DNA of 35,575 nt from contig JANXBY010000060.1 of assembly GCA_025060455.1 (NCBI GenBank), positions 1 to 35,575 of the forward strand, written 5' to 3'. A program made the translations under genes and the position numbers. Positions within the stretch are counted from its first letter, which is position 1; the number at the start of each line of letters is the position of its first letter. The notes below the pieces were generated by a model, which was not told the origin of the DNA, made no database searches, and saw nothing but the letters and a program-made list of their open reading frames with translations. This document shows positions 17,055 through 25,062 of this stretch, piece by piece. The stretch is from Armatimonadota bacterium (GTDB lineage Bacteria > Sysuimicrobiota > Sysuimicrobiia > Sysuimicrobiales > Sysuimicrobiaceae).

Positions 17055-17800
17055 GCGCCCCACTCAGTATATCCCACCCGCATCAGGTACAGCCCGCCGG
17101 GTGCCACCACAGGGCCCACACGCTGGCTGTCCCGGGCGGCCAAAACCTCCTGCACCTCCCCCGGGTCGCGCTTGCCGGAGCCCACCTCCAGCAACGTCCC
17201 CACCAGCATGCGGACCATGTGCCGCAGGAACCGGTCCGCCACCACGTCCACCAGGAGGAACGGGCCTCGCTGGGCGAGCCGGAACCGGTACATGGTGCAC
17301 CAGGTGCTGCGGGGGTTGCTGCCGGTGGCGCAGAAGGCCGCGAAGTCGTGCCGTCCGCAAAGCAGGTCTGCCGCGGCCTGCATGCGTCCCACGTCCAGGG
17401 GCCCTGGCCACGCCAAAGCCCGGTCCACGAGGAAGGGGTTGCGGCCGGGCCGGTTCCACACCACGTAGCGGTACGCCCTCCAGCGGGCGTCCCGGCGCGC
17501 GTGAAACCCCTCGGGCGCTTCCTCCGCGGACCGCACCGACACCTCCGGGGGCAGGTAGTGGTTGAGGGCTGGCACGAACCGCTCCGCGGGCAACGGGGAC
17601 GCGGTGCGGAAGTGCGCCACCTGGCCCACCGCGTGCACCCCCGCGTCCGTGCGGCCCGCGGCCACCACCCGCGCGGCCTCTCCCGTGACCCGGGCCAGGG
17701 CACCCTCCACCTCTTCCTGCACCGACCGACGTCCCCGCTGCCGCTGCCAGCCCGCGTACGGGGTGCCCACGTACGAGATCACCAGCTTCACCGTCCGCAC
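17045..17800 (-). CDS. truA: tRNA pseudouridine(38-40) synthase TruA
   Basis: TruA converts uridines 38-40 in the anticodon stem-loop to pseudouridine. The 251-residue product has the start motif LVISYVGTPYAGWQRQ. The catalytic Asp52 lies in AAGRTDAGVHAVGQVAHF, with HDFAAFCATGSNPRST and DRFLRHMVRMLVGTLLEVG further on, all conserved TruA blocks. Start is GTG at 17800, 3 nt after the ecfT stop; GTG at 17791 is an alternative. The stop codon TAG is formed by positions 8-10 of the downstream tRNA, so the ORF runs 10 nt into that gene. RNase P cleavage of a joint transcript would therefore cut within the truA stop region. The ecfA1-ecfA2-ecfT-truA order is usual in Bacillota. Confidence 0.97.
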   Translation of the reverse strand: MRTVKLVISYVGTPYAGWQRQRGRRSVQEEVEGALARVTGEAARVVAAGRTDAGVHAVGQVAHFRTASPLPAERFVPALNHYLPPEVSVRSAEEAPEGFHARRDARWRAYRYVVWNRPGRNPFLVDRALAWPGPLDVGRMQAAADLLCGRHDFAAFCATGSNPRSTWCTMYRFRLAQRGPFLLVDVVADRFLRHMVRMLVGTLLEVGSGKRDPGEVQEVLAARDSQRVGPVVAPGGLYLMRVGYTEWGAGP

Positions 17801-17803
17801 GCG

Positions 17804-18616
17804 CTACCACCGGCCCGGCCACAGCACCAGGACGCTGATGCCCGCCACCGCCAACGCGGCCCACAGGTCCTGCGCCCGGTAGCGCAGCTGCTTCATCCGC
17901 GTCCGCCCCTCGCCGCCCCGGTACCCGCGGGCCTCCATGGCCACCGCCAGCTCCTCGGCCCTCCGGAAGGCGCTGACGAACAGTGGGACCAGGACCGGCA
18001 CGAGAGCCCGGGCCCTCCGGAGCAGCCCACCCGTATCCAGATCCGCCCCGCGGGCCATCTGGGCCTTCATGATCTTCTCCGTCTCCTCCACCAGGGTGGG
18101 GATAAACCGCAGGGCGATGGTCATCATCATGGCCAGCTCGTGGGCGGGCACTCCCACCCTGCGGAACGGGCGCAGGAGTCGCTCCATCCCGTCCGCCAGC
18201 TCCACGGGGGAGGTGGTGAAGGTCAGCAGGGACGTGCACACCACCAGGAGGACCAGCCGCGCGGTCACGAACAGCCCCTGCACCAACCCTTCCCGGGTGG
18301 CCACGAACGGCCCGAGCCTCCACAGCGGTGTCCCACCCCCGCTGGCGCCGAAGAAGATCTGCAGGACGAGGGTGAGCAGGAGCAGAATCCAGATGGGCCG
18401 CAGCCCCCTCAGCACGAACCCCGCGGGCACCTGCGACAGGGCCACCGCAGCGGCCAGGAACGCCGCGAACACGCCGAGCCCGCGGAAGTCACGGACGAGG
18501 AAAACCACCACCATGAGGGCGGTGGCGGCCAGGATCTTGGTCCGCGGGTCCAGGCGGTGCACCGGCGAGGCCCGCGGGACGTACTGGCCAAGGGTCAGAC
18601 TCCGGAGGAGCTCCAC
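17804..18616 (-). CDS. ecfT: ECF transporter transmembrane component EcfT
   Basis: EcfT is the membrane scaffold that couples the EcfA ATPases to interchangeable vitamin-binding S components. The 270-residue protein begins VELLRSLTLGQYVPRASPVH then RLDPRTKI, the standard EcfT opening. It has about five to six membrane segments (TALMVVVFLVRDFRGLGVF; FAAFLAAAVALSQVPAGFVL; IWILLLLTLVLQIFFG). Two Ala-Arg-Gly coupling motifs are seen: AQMARGADLDTGG and AMEARGYRGGEG. GTG at 18616 lies 22 nt inside the ecfA2 gene and has GGGGGG upstream; the overlap suggests translational coupling. A longer frame upstream is antisense-like GC-rich sequence. No S component is encoded nearby, as expected for a group II (shared) module. 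Confidence 0.95.
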   Translation of the reverse strand: MELLRSLTLGQYVPRASPVHRLDPRTKILAATALMVVVFLVRDFRGLGVFAAFLAAAVALSQVPAGFVLRGLRPIWILLLLTLVLQIFFGASGGGTPLWRLGPFVATREGLVQGLFVTARLVLLVVCTSLLTFTTSPVELADGMERLLRPFRRVGVPAHELAMMMTIALRFIPTLVEETEKIMKAQMARGADLDTGGLLRRARALVPVLVPLFVSAFRRAEELAVAMEARGYRGGEGRTRMKQLRYRAQDLWAALAVAGISVLVLWPGRW

Positions 18617-19482
18617 TTCCGGCCCCCCTGCAGCACCCGCACGATCTCCTCGCACGCCTCCTGGACCGTGATCCGGTCGCACCGCACGGGCAGGCCCGCC
18701 GCCCGCAGCCGCAGGAGGACGTCGGTAACATGCGGCACGTCCAGGCCGATGCTCCGGAGGCGCTCCGCCTGCCCGAACGCCTCCCGCACGGGCGCGTCCA
18801 GAAACACCCGCCCCTGGTGCAGCACCACCACCCGCTGGCACATGCGGGCCACTTCGTCCATGCTGTGCGAGATGAGCACCACGGTGAGTCCCATCCTCTG
18901 GTGCAGGTCGCGGATACGGCCCAGGATCTCCCTCCGGCCCTCAGGGTCCAGGCCTGCGGTGGGTTCGTCCAGCACCAGGACCTGCGGCCGCATGGCCAGC
19001 ACCCCCGCGATGGCTACCCTCCGCATCTCCCCGCCCGAAAGGGAGAACGGCGAGCGGGGCCCGAACCGGTCGGGATCCAGGCCCACCCACTGCAGGGACT
19101 CCCGCACCCGCTCCTGGATCTCCTCGGGTTCGAGGCCGAGGTTCCGAGGTCCGAAGGCCACGTCGTCAAACACCGTGGCCTCGAACAGCTGGTGTTCGGG
19201 GTACTGGAACACCAGCCCCACCTTCCGCCGCACCTCCCGCAAGATCCCGCGGCCCGCCCGCAGCTCCACCCCGTCCACCCAGACCCGGCCTTCCGTAGGG
19301 CGCAGCAGGCCGTTGAAGTGCTGGACCAGGGTGGACTTGCCGGAGCCCGTGGGGCCCACGATCCCCACGCACTCCCCACGCCGGAGCACCAGGTCCACAC
19401 CCTGCAGGGCTACGGACTCGAAGGGCGTCCCGCGTAGGTACACGTGGGTCAGCGCCTCGCACACCACCACTGGATCGCTCAC
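18595..19482 (-). CDS. ecfA2: ECF transporter ATPase EcfA2
   Basis: This is the second ATPase of the energy-coupling factor module. The 295-residue product has Walker A GPTGSGKST, Q-loop VGLVFQYPEHQLFEATV, signature LSGGEMRRVAIAGVLAM, Walker B VLVLDEPTAGLDP and the switch histidine in VLISHSMDEVAR. The Q-loop form FQYPEHQLF is characteristic of EcfA2. GTG at 19482 overlaps the ecfA1 stop (GTGA). The C-terminus extends into ecfT by 22 nt (GGRKWSSSGV at the end). The catalytic residues are complete, so it should be able to hydrolyse ATP together with EcfA1. Confidence 0.97.
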   Translation of the reverse strand: MSDPVVVCEALTHVYLRGTPFESVALQGVDLVLRRGECVGIVGPTGSGKSTLVQHFNGLLRPTEGRVWVDGVELRAGRGILREVRRKVGLVFQYPEHQLFEATVFDDVAFGPRNLGLEPEEIQERVRESLQWVGLDPDRFGPRSPFSLSGGEMRRVAIAGVLAMRPQVLVLDEPTAGLDPEGRREILGRIRDLHQRMGLTVVLISHSMDEVARMCQRVVVLHQGRVFLDAPVREAFGQAERLRSIGLDVPHVTDVLLRLRAAGLPVRCDRITVQEACEEIVRVLQGGRKWSSSGV

Positions 19483-20339
19483 ACCACCACCCCGGACTGC
19501 CGCAACAGCTGGGCCACCAGATCCTCCACCGCCACCGGCTGGCCCTCCAGGCGCACGCCCCGCCGCCGCAGGCAGGCGCTGAGCTCCGCCACCTCCGGCA
19601 GGTCCAAGCGCAGGGACCGCAGGCGCCGCACGTCCCGGAACACCTCCTGCGGCGTTCCCTCCAGGGCCACCCGACCCTCGTGCAGGACCACCACCCGGTC
19701 CGCCTGGGCGGCCTCCTCCATGTTGTGGGTGATGTGCACCACCGCGATGCCCTCCCGCTCCCGCAACCGGTGCGCCGTCTCCAGCACTTCCTGCCGCCCC
19801 TCCGGGTCCAGCATGGTGGTGGCCTCGTCCAGCACGATGCACTGGGGCCGCATGGCCAGTACCCCCGCGATGGCCACCCGCTGCTTCTGCCCCCCGGACA
19901 GCAGGTGGGGTTCCCGGCGGCGGTAGTCCAGCATCCCCACCGCCTGTAGGGCTTCCTCCACCCGCCGCGCGATCTCCTCAGGGGGAAGCCCCACGTTCTC
20001 CGGCCCGAAGGCCACGTCCTCCTCCACCACGGTGGCCACGATCTGGTTGTCCGGGTTCTGGAACACCATCCCCACCCGCCGGCGGATCTCCCACAGGGCC
20101 TGGGGGTCTCGGGTGTCCAGCCCGTCCACCACCACGCGGCCCTCGGTGGGCAGCAGCAGGGCGTTGAGATGCTTGGCCAGGGTGGACTTGCCGGAGCCGT
20201 TGCCGCCCACCAGGGCCAGGAACTCGGCCCGGTGGACGGTCAGGCAGACGCCATGAAGGGCCCGAACCTCGTGTGGGGTCCCCGGGTGGTAGACGTGGGT
20301 GAGGTGCGAGACCTCGATGAGGGGTTCGTGGGCCGACAC
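19479..20339 (-). CDS. ecfA1: ECF transporter ATPase EcfA1
   Basis: This is the first ATPase of the shared vitamin importer module. The 286-residue product has Walker A GGNGSGKST (45-53), Q-loop VGMVFQNPDNQIVATVVEED, signature LSGGQKQRVAIAGVLAM, Walker B CIVLDEATTMLDPEG and switch VVHITHNMEEA. FQNPDNQ and the ATTMLDP after Walker B are EcfA1-typical. GTG at 20339 lies 20 nt after the rplQ stop, so this continues the alpha-operon transcript. The ribosome site is weak (CCGGGG adjacent to the start). It overlaps ecfA2 by 4 nt. In Bacillota the same block follows rplQ. Confidence 0.97.
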   Translation of the reverse strand: MSAHEPLIEVSHLTHVYHPGTPHEVRALHGVCLTVHRAEFLALVGGNGSGKSTLAKHLNALLLPTEGRVVVDGLDTRDPQALWEIRRRVGMVFQNPDNQIVATVVEEDVAFGPENVGLPPEEIARRVEEALQAVGMLDYRRREPHLLSGGQKQRVAIAGVLAMRPQCIVLDEATTMLDPEGRQEVLETAHRLREREGIAVVHITHNMEEAAQADRVVVLHEGRVALEGTPQEVFRDVRRLRSLRLDLPEVAELSACLRRRGVRLEGQPVAVEDLVAQLLRQSGVVV

Positions 20340-20359
20340 CCCCGGGCCGCGCCTCCGGA

Positions 20360-20716
20360 TCAGTCCTTCACCAGCTCCAGGTAGGCCATGGGCGCCGCGT
20401 CTCCCCGCCGCGGGGCGTCCTTGACGATGCGAGTGTACCCTCCGCGGTTGCGGGCGTACCGGGGCGCGATGGTGGTGAACAGCTTCCGGAGCGCGTCGCG
20501 GTCCTGCACCAGGCGGGCCGCCTGCCGTCGGGCGTGCAACGTCCCCTCCTGGGCCAGGGCGATGAGCTTGTCGGCCACCTTCTTGGCCTCCTTGGCCTTC
20601 GCCTCCGTGGTGTGGATGCGCTCGTGCCGGATGAGGGCCGTCACCAGGTCCCGGAACAGGGCCCGACGCTCGCCCGTGTCCCGCCCCAGCTTCCGCGTCT
20701 TCACACCCGTCCCCAT
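20360..20716 (-). CDS. rplQ: 50S ribosomal protein L17
   Basis: L17 is a large-subunit protein near the exit tunnel. The 118-residue product has [40 protein letters not shown] and a C-terminal [20 protein letters not shown], all family-typical. It is of the short bacterial kind. ATG at 20716 has a ribosome site GGAGGTGA upstream. It ends the classical alpha operon, 33 nt after rpoA, and ecfA1 follows after 20 nt without a visible terminator. Confidence 0.98.
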   Translation of the reverse strand: MGTGVKTRKLGRDTGERRALFRDLVTALIRHERIHTTEAKAKEAKKVADKLIALAQEGTLHARRQAARLVQDRDALRKLFTTIAPRYARNRGGYTRIVKDAPRRGDAAPMAYLELVKD

Positions 20717-20749
20717 GGCGTCACCTCCGTGCCCTTCCGCGCCGCGGGC

Positions 20750-21703
20750 TTACGAGGAGCCGGCCTTGCGCAGGGACAGCCCGAGGGCCGCCAGCTTTTC
20801 CGTGACCTCCTCCAGCGACTTGCGGCCGAAGTTCTTCACGTTGGCGATCTCCTCCTCGGTCCGCTGCACCAGGTCGCCGATGGTGTGGATTCCCGCCCGC
20901 TTCAGGCAGTTGTACGGCCGCACGGACAGCTCCAGCTCCTCGATGGGGGTCTGCAGCAGCCGGGCCATCTCGGGGTCGGTGGGACCTGTGGCCGCGGACT
21001 CGCCCTCCGTGATCCCGCCCACCAGGCGGAAGTGGTCGATGAGCAGCCGGCTGGCCTCCGCGATGGCCTCGTCGGGCCGCACCACGCCGTTGGTCCACAC
21101 CTCCAGGACCAGCCGTTCCAGCTCCGCACCCGCGCCCACTCGGGTGTCCTCCACGGTGTAGTTGACCTTCTGCACGGGGGAGAAGATGGAGTCCACGGGA
21201 ATCACGCCGATCACGTGCTCGCTCTTCCGGTGCTTCTCCGCGGGCACGTATCCCTTGCCCCGCTCCACCACGATCTCCATGGCCAGCCGCGCGTCCTTTC
21301 GGTCCAGGGTGGCGATGACCAGGTCCGGGTTGAGGATCTCTACCTCCGGGTCGGGCTGGATGTCCGCTGCGGTGGCCTCCCGCTTGCCCCGGGCCTCCAG
21401 CCGCAGCAACTTGGGCTTGTCCGTGTGCAGTCGGAGGGTGAGCTCCTTCAGGTTCAGGACGATCTGCGTGACGTCCTCCACCACGCCGGGGATGGTGCTG
21501 AACTCATGCAGCACACCCTCGATCTTCACCGAGGTGACCGCGGCCCCCGTGATGGAGGACAGCAGTACTCGCCGCAACGCGTTCCCCACGGTGACCCCGA
21601 AGCCCCGCTCCAGGGGCTCCACCACCACCTTGGCGTACGTGTCGGACAGCTCCGCGTACTCCACCTTGGGCTTGCTGAGCTCCCACAGGCTGAAGATGCT
21701 CAT
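20750..21703 (-). CDS. rpoA: RNA polymerase subunit alpha
   Basis: The alpha subunit nucleates RNA polymerase assembly and contacts UP elements and activators. The 317-residue protein has the N-terminal dimerisation domain (VVEPLERGFGVTVGNALRRV; LLSSITGAAVTSVKIEGVLH; GKGYVPAEKH; IPVDSIFSPVQKVNYTVEDT). An acidic linker precedes the C-terminal helix-hairpin-helix domain (IEELELSVRPYNCLKRAGIH; KNFGRKSLEEVTEKLAALGL). ATG at 21703 is chosen because GAGGAGGT precedes it by 7 nt; the frame opens ten codons earlier but without a ribosome site. It lies 30 nt after the rpsD stop. Confidence 0.98.
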   Translation of the reverse strand: MSIFSLWELSKPKVEYAELSDTYAKVVVEPLERGFGVTVGNALRRVLLSSITGAAVTSVKIEGVLHEFSTIPGVVEDVTQIVLNLKELTLRLHTDKPKLLRLEARGKREATAADIQPDPEVEILNPDLVIATLDRKDARLAMEIVVERGKGYVPAEKHRKSEHVIGVIPVDSIFSPVQKVNYTVEDTRVGAGAELERLVLEVWTNGVVRPDEAIAEASRLLIDHFRLVGGITEGESAATGPTDPEMARLLQTPIEELELSVRPYNCLKRAGIHTIGDLVQRTEEEIANVKNFGRKSLEEVTEKLAALGLSLRKAGSS

Positions 21704-21733
21704 GGCTCCGACCTCCTCGCGAACCCACCCCAC

Positions 21734-22357
21734 CTACCGGGAGTAGAACTCCACCACCAGCTGCTCCTGCACGGGCACGTCAATGGCCTCTCGGGCCGGC
21801 AGGCTCAGCACCCGACCCTCCAGCCGTTGCGGGTCAAACTCCAACCACGCGGGCGGCTGCCGCCCCCCGGACTCCACCAGGAGGCGCACCCGCGGGTTCC
21901 GCTGGCCTCGCGGGGTGAGGCCCACCACCTGGCCCGGGCGCACCAAGTAGGAGGGGATGGTGACCTTGCGGCCGTCCACCGCCACATGGCCGTGCACCAC
22001 CAGCTGGCGGGCCTCCTTCCGGGACGCGGCCAGGCCCAGGCGGTACACCACGTTGTCCAGCCGGGACTCCAGCAGCTGCAGGAGCCGCGTCCCAGTCACA
22101 CCCTTGAACCGGGCCGCCTCCTGGAAGTACCGGCGGAACTGCGCCTCGTGGACGCCGTAGATCCGACGCAGCTTCTGTTTCTCCCGCAGGCGGATGGCGT
22201 ACTCCGAGGACTTCCGCCGGGTGGGCGGGTGCATCCCCGGCGGCCTCGCCCGCTTCACCACCGGGCACTTGTCCGTGTAGCACTTCTCACCCTTCAGGTA
22301 CAGCTTCAACCCCTCGCGGCGGCACAGCCGGCACACCGCGTCGTGGTACCGTCCCAT
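21734..22357 (-). CDS. rpsD: 30S ribosomal protein S4 (zinc-binding form)
   Basis: S4 is a primary 16S rRNA binder that nucleates small-subunit assembly and often represses its own operon. The 207-residue product keeps four Cys in the N-terminal zinc site (CRLCRREG at 9-12; KCYTDKC at 26-31), the C+ form. The S4 RNA-binding domain contains [20 protein letters not shown] and [23 protein letters not shown] at 22357 has GGAGGG 6-11 nt upstream. A 97-nt spacer with a direct repeat separates it from rpsK, the longest gap within the ribosomal cluster. Confidence 0.98.
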   Translation of the reverse strand: MGRYHDAVCRLCRREGLKLYLKGEKCYTDKCPVVKRARPPGMHPPTRRKSSEYAIRLREKQKLRRIYGVHEAQFRRYFQEAARFKGVTGTRLLQLLESRLDNVVYRLGLAASRKEARQLVVHGHVAVDGRKVTIPSYLVRPGQVVGLTPRGQRNPRVRLLVESGGRQPPAWLEFDPQRLEGRVLSLPAREAIDVPVQEQLVVEFYSR

Positions 22358-22382
22358 GGATCCGTTCCCTCCGTTCCGGCAA

Positions 22383-22407
22383 CCCCGGGACCGTTCGCCC
22401 CGGGACC
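22383..22407 (-). repeat. 10-bp direct repeat in the rpsK-rpsD spacer
   Basis: The sequence GGTCCCGGGG occurs twice on the minus strand (22398-22407 and 22383-22392) with 5 nt between. Each copy holds the palindrome CCCGGG, so the two could also pair as a short hairpin in RNA. It lies 26 nt upstream of the rpsD ATG, in the only sizeable gap of the alpha operon. It could be part of an S4 autoregulatory leader or a transcription signal; nothing proves either. Confidence 0.4.
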
Positions 22408-22454
22408 CCGTCTCTCAGCCGGACTGCGGGGTGTCGCTGTCGCCTCCGGCGCCC

Positions 22455-22841
22455 CTACACGCGCCGCCGCTTGGGTGGCCGGCACCCGTTGTGGGGCACC
22501 GGGGTCACGTCCTTGATCAGGCTGATGTCCAGGCCCGCGGCCTGCAGGGACCGGATGGCCGCTTCGCGGCCCGGGCCGGGACCCTTCACGTACACCTCCA
22601 CCTGCCGCACCCCGTGCTCCATGGCCTTCTTGGCCGCGGCCTCCGCGGCCAACCCGGCGGCGAAGGGGGTCCCCTTCCGGGACCCTTTGAATCCCTGGGT
22701 GCCTGCGCTGGCCCACGCCAGCACGTTCCCCTGGGGGTCGGTGATGGTCACGATGGTGTTGTTGAACGTGGACTGGATGTGCGCGTGCCCCACGGGCACG
22801 TTCTTGCGCTCCCGACGCCGCGTGCGACCCTTCTTCGCCAT
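22455..22841 (-). CDS. rpsK: 30S ribosomal protein S11
   Basis: S11 lines the platform of the small subunit near the E site. The 128-residue product shows [60 protein letters not shown] and the conserved end [21 protein letters not shown] at 22841 has GGAGGT upstream and lies 12 nt after rpsM. Length and motifs are standard. Confidence 0.99.
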   Translation of the reverse strand: MAKKGRTRRRERKNVPVGHAHIQSTFNNTIVTITDPQGNVLAWASAGTQGFKGSRKGTPFAAGLAAEAAAKKAMEHGVRQVEVYVKGPGPGREAAIRSLQAAGLDISLIKDVTPVPHNGCRPPKRRRV

Positions 22842-22853
22842 CCACCGACCTCC

Positions 22854-23237
22854 TTACTTCTTCGCCACCGCCCGCTTCTTGATGCCCACGGTCTTCCGGG
22901 GCCCCTTGCGGGTGCGGGCGTTGGTGCGGGTCCGCTGCCCCCGTACGGGCAGCCCCCGCTTATGGCGGATCCCGCGGTAGCAGCCGATCTCCACCAGGCG
23001 GCGGATGTTCATGGCCACCTCCCGCCGCAGGTCCCCCTCCACCTTGTAGTGCCGCTCCACCACCTCCCGCAGGCGCGCCACCTCGTCCTCCGTGAGGTTG
23101 CGCACCCGGGTCTCGGGCTTCACCCCGGCCCGCAGGAGGATCTCGTAGGACCGCGACCACCCGATCCCGTAGATGTACGTGAGGGCCACGTCCACCCGCT
23201 TGTCCCGGGGCAGGTCAACGCCCGCGATCCGCGCCAT
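22854..23237 (-). CDS. rpsM: 30S ribosomal protein S13
   Basis: S13 sits in the head of the small subunit and bridges to L5 and the P-site tRNA. The 127-residue product shows [59 protein letters not shown] and [20 protein letters not shown], as usual, with a basic tail reaching into the decoding region. ATG at 23237 has GGAGGCGGGC upstream. It opens the alpha-operon part, 9 nt after rpmJ. Confidence 0.99.
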   Translation of the reverse strand: MARIAGVDLPRDKRVDVALTYIYGIGWSRSYEILLRAGVKPETRVRNLTEDEVARLREVVERHYKVEGDLRREVAMNIRRLVEIGCYRGIRHKRGLPVRGQRTRTNARTRKGPRKTVGIKKRAVAKK

Positions 23238-23246
23238 GCCCGCCTC

Positions 23247-23360
23247 CTAGCCCTGCTTCTGCTTGTGCTTGGGGTTCTCGCAGATCACCCGCACCCGGCC
23301 GTGGCGGCGGATGATCTTGCACTTCTCGCACATCCTACGCACCGAAGCCCGTACCTTCAT
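23247..23360 (-). CDS. rpmJ: 50S ribosomal protein L36 (zinc ribbon form)
   Basis: A 37-residue protein reading [20 protein letters not shown] then [17 protein letters not shown]. The zinc ligands are Cys11, Cys14, Cys27 and His32 ([16 protein letters not shown]), the C+ form. ATG at 23360 has GAGG upstream, and the stop TAG is at 23247-23249. It lies between infA (10 nt) and rpsM (9 nt), the normal place. It is short and easily missed but completely conserved. Confidence 0.98.
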   Translation of the reverse strand: MKVRASVRRMCEKCKIIRRHGRVRVICENPKHKQKQG

Positions 23361-23370
23361 GCTCCTCACC

Positions 23371-23595
23371 TCACCGGTAACGGTACGTGATGCGGCCCCG
23401 GGTGGGGTCGTACGGCGACAGCTCCACCTTCACCCGGTCCCCCGGGGAGATCCGGATGAAGTGGATCCGCATCTTCCCGGAGATGTGGGCCAACACCCGG
23501 TGCCCGCTCGGCAACTCCACCCGGAACATGCCATTGGGCAGCACCTCCACCACGGTGCCCTCCACCTCGATGGCGTCTTCCTTCTTCGCCGTCAT
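23371..23595 (-). CDS. infA: Translation initiation factor IF-1
   Basis: IF-1 blocks the A site during initiation. The 74-residue single OB-fold protein has [40 protein letters not shown] and [20 protein letters not shown] then RITYRYR, matching the family from end to end. ATG at 23595 has GGGAGGCG upstream. It follows map by 28 nt and precedes rpmJ, the standard Gram-positive arrangement. Confidence 0.99.
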   Translation of the reverse strand: MTAKKEDAIEVEGTVVEVLPNGMFRVELPSGHRVLAHISGKMRIHFIRISPGDRVKVELSPYDPTRGRITYRYR

Positions 23596-23623
23596 CGCCT
23601 CCCGGACCGCACGAAGCTTTATC

Positions 23624-24403
23624 TTACCAGGGATTTTCCCCGTCGTCCAACAGGGTGAGGATCTCGTACCCGTCCTCGGTGACCGCCACCGTGTGCTCGA
23701 AGTGGGCGGACAGCCGTCCGTCCGCGGTCCGCACCGTCCAGCCGTCCCCGTCCACCACCGCCCGCCAGGTGCCCTCGTTCACCATGGGCTCCACGGCGAT
23801 CACCACCCCCGGGCGCAGGACCATCCCCTTGCCCGGCTTCCCGAAGTTGGGGACCTGTGGGTCCTCGTGCAGGGACCGGCCGACCCCGTGGCCGGCGAAC
23901 TGCCGGACCACGGAGTAGCCAAAGGACTCCACGAAAGACTGCACCGCGTACCCCACGTCCCCCAGCCGCGCCCCCGGTCGCACCGCCTCGATGCCCCGGA
24001 ACAGGGCCTCCTCCGTCACCTGCAGCAGCCGGAGCACCCTCGGCGGGACCGACCCCACGGGGAAGGTGGCGGCCACGTCCCCGTGGTAGCCGTCTACCAG
24101 AGCTCCCAGGTCCACCTTCACCAGGTCCCCTTCCTTCAACACCCGCCGCCCGGGGATCCCGTGCACGATCTCGTCGTTGACCGAAATACACGCGCTGGCG
24201 GGAAACCCCCGGTAGCCCAGAAACGACGGAATCCCTCCCCGCGACCGGATGGCCTCTCGGGCAACCTGGTCCAGGGTGTGGGTGGTGATGCCGGGCCGCA
24301 CCGCCCGGCCCACCTCCCGCAACGCCAGGGCCGCCACGCGGCCCGCCCGCCGCATGCGCTCCAGCTCCCGCGGGCTCTTCACGAACACCCCGGCAACCGC
24401 CAT
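23624..24403 (-). CDS. map: Methionine aminopeptidase, type I
   Basis: This metalloenzyme removes the initiator methionine from nascent proteins. The 259-residue product carries all five metal ligands: two Asp ([20 protein letters not shown]), His in [20 protein letters not shown], Glu in [11 protein letters not shown] and Glu in [14 protein letters not shown]. It is the short type I without an N-terminal zinc domain. ATG at 24403 lies 2 nt after the adk stop; GTG at 24409, overlapping that stop as GTGA, is equally possible. The adk-map-infA order is usual for Bacillota. Confidence 0.97.
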   Translation of the reverse strand: MAVAGVFVKSPRELERMRRAGRVAALALREVGRAVRPGITTHTLDQVAREAIRSRGGIPSFLGYRGFPASACISVNDEIVHGIPGRRVLKEGDLVKVDLGALVDGYHGDVAATFPVGSVPPRVLRLLQVTEEALFRGIEAVRPGARLGDVGYAVQSFVESFGYSVVRQFAGHGVGRSLHEDPQVPNFGKPGKGMVLRPGVVIAVEPMVNEGTWRAVVDGDGWTVRTADGRLSAHFEHTVAVTEDGYEILTLLDDGENPW

Positions 24404-24405
24404 AC

Positions 24406-25062
24406 TCACAACGCACCTGCTTCCCGAAGGGCCGCCTCCACCCGTCGGGCTACCTCGTCGGGGTCCGCGGAGGCGTCCACGGTGTGCAACAGGCCCCGTC
24501 CCCGGTAGTATTCCACGAGCGGCTCGGTCTGGCGGACGTACACCTCCAGCCGCCGCTCCACCGTCTCTGGCCGGTCGTCCTCCCGCTGCACCAGCTCGCT
24601 CCCGTCGTGGTCGCACCGGCCCGCCACCTTGGGCGGGCTGTATACCTCGTGGAACACATGGCCCGCGGCGCGGCACACCCACCGCCCGGCCAGGCGGCGC
24701 ACCAACGCGGGCTGTGGCACCTGGAACAGCAGCACCGCCTCCACCCGGCGGCCCATGGACCGTAGGATCCGGTCCAACCCCTCCGCCTGAGGGACCGTGC
24801 GCGGGAAGCCGTCCAGCACGAACCCCTGGGCCGCGTCCGCCTGCCGGAGCCGGTGGGCCACCACCTCCAGCATCACCTCGTCTGGGACCAACTCCCCGCG
24901 GTCGTAGTAGGACTTGGCCTTGCGGCCCAGATCTGAGCCGGACGCCATGGCCTCCCGCAGGATGTCCCCGGTGGCGATGTGAGCCACGCCGTACCGTTCC
25001 GCGAGGCGGCGGGCCTGGGTCCCCTTGCCCGCCCCGGGAGGGCCCAGGAACACCACGTTCAC
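24406..25062 (-). CDS. adk: Adenylate kinase
   Basis: Adk interconverts ATP + AMP and 2 ADP. The 218-residue long-form enzyme has the P-loop FLGPPGAGKGTQARRL, AMP-site ATGDILREA and FVLDGFPRTVPQAEGLD, and the LID from RLAGRWVC to QREDDRPETVERRLEVY. The LID has Cys in WVCRAAGHVFH and CDHDG, but the second Cys of the usual first CxxC pair is Ala. A four-cysteine zinc site is not present; a Cys/His/Cys/Asp set is possible. GTG at 25062 overlaps the secY stop (GTGA). It is followed by map within 2 nt. Confidence 0.97.
   Translation of the reverse strand: MNVVFLGPPGAGKGTQARRLAERYGVAHIATGDILREAMASGSDLGRKAKSYYDRGELVPDEVMLEVVAHRLRQADAAQGFVLDGFPRTVPQAEGLDRILRSMGRRVEAVLLFQVPQPALVRRLAGRWVCRAAGHVFHEVYSPPKVAGRCDHDGSELVQREDDRPETVERRLEVYVRQTEPLVEYYRGRGLLHTVDASADPDEVARRVEAALREAGAL

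Noticed and set aside
16962-17063. N-terminal extension of ubiE across the tRNA gene
   Set aside because: The frame is open through the tRNA, but those residues are translated tRNA sequence and are not found in UbiE/MenG proteins.
20534-22516. Plus-strand open frame of 660 codons opposite rplQ, rpoA and rpsD
   Set aside because: It crosses three conserved genes on the other strand and shows only low-complexity antisense composition, so it is a GC-bias artefact.
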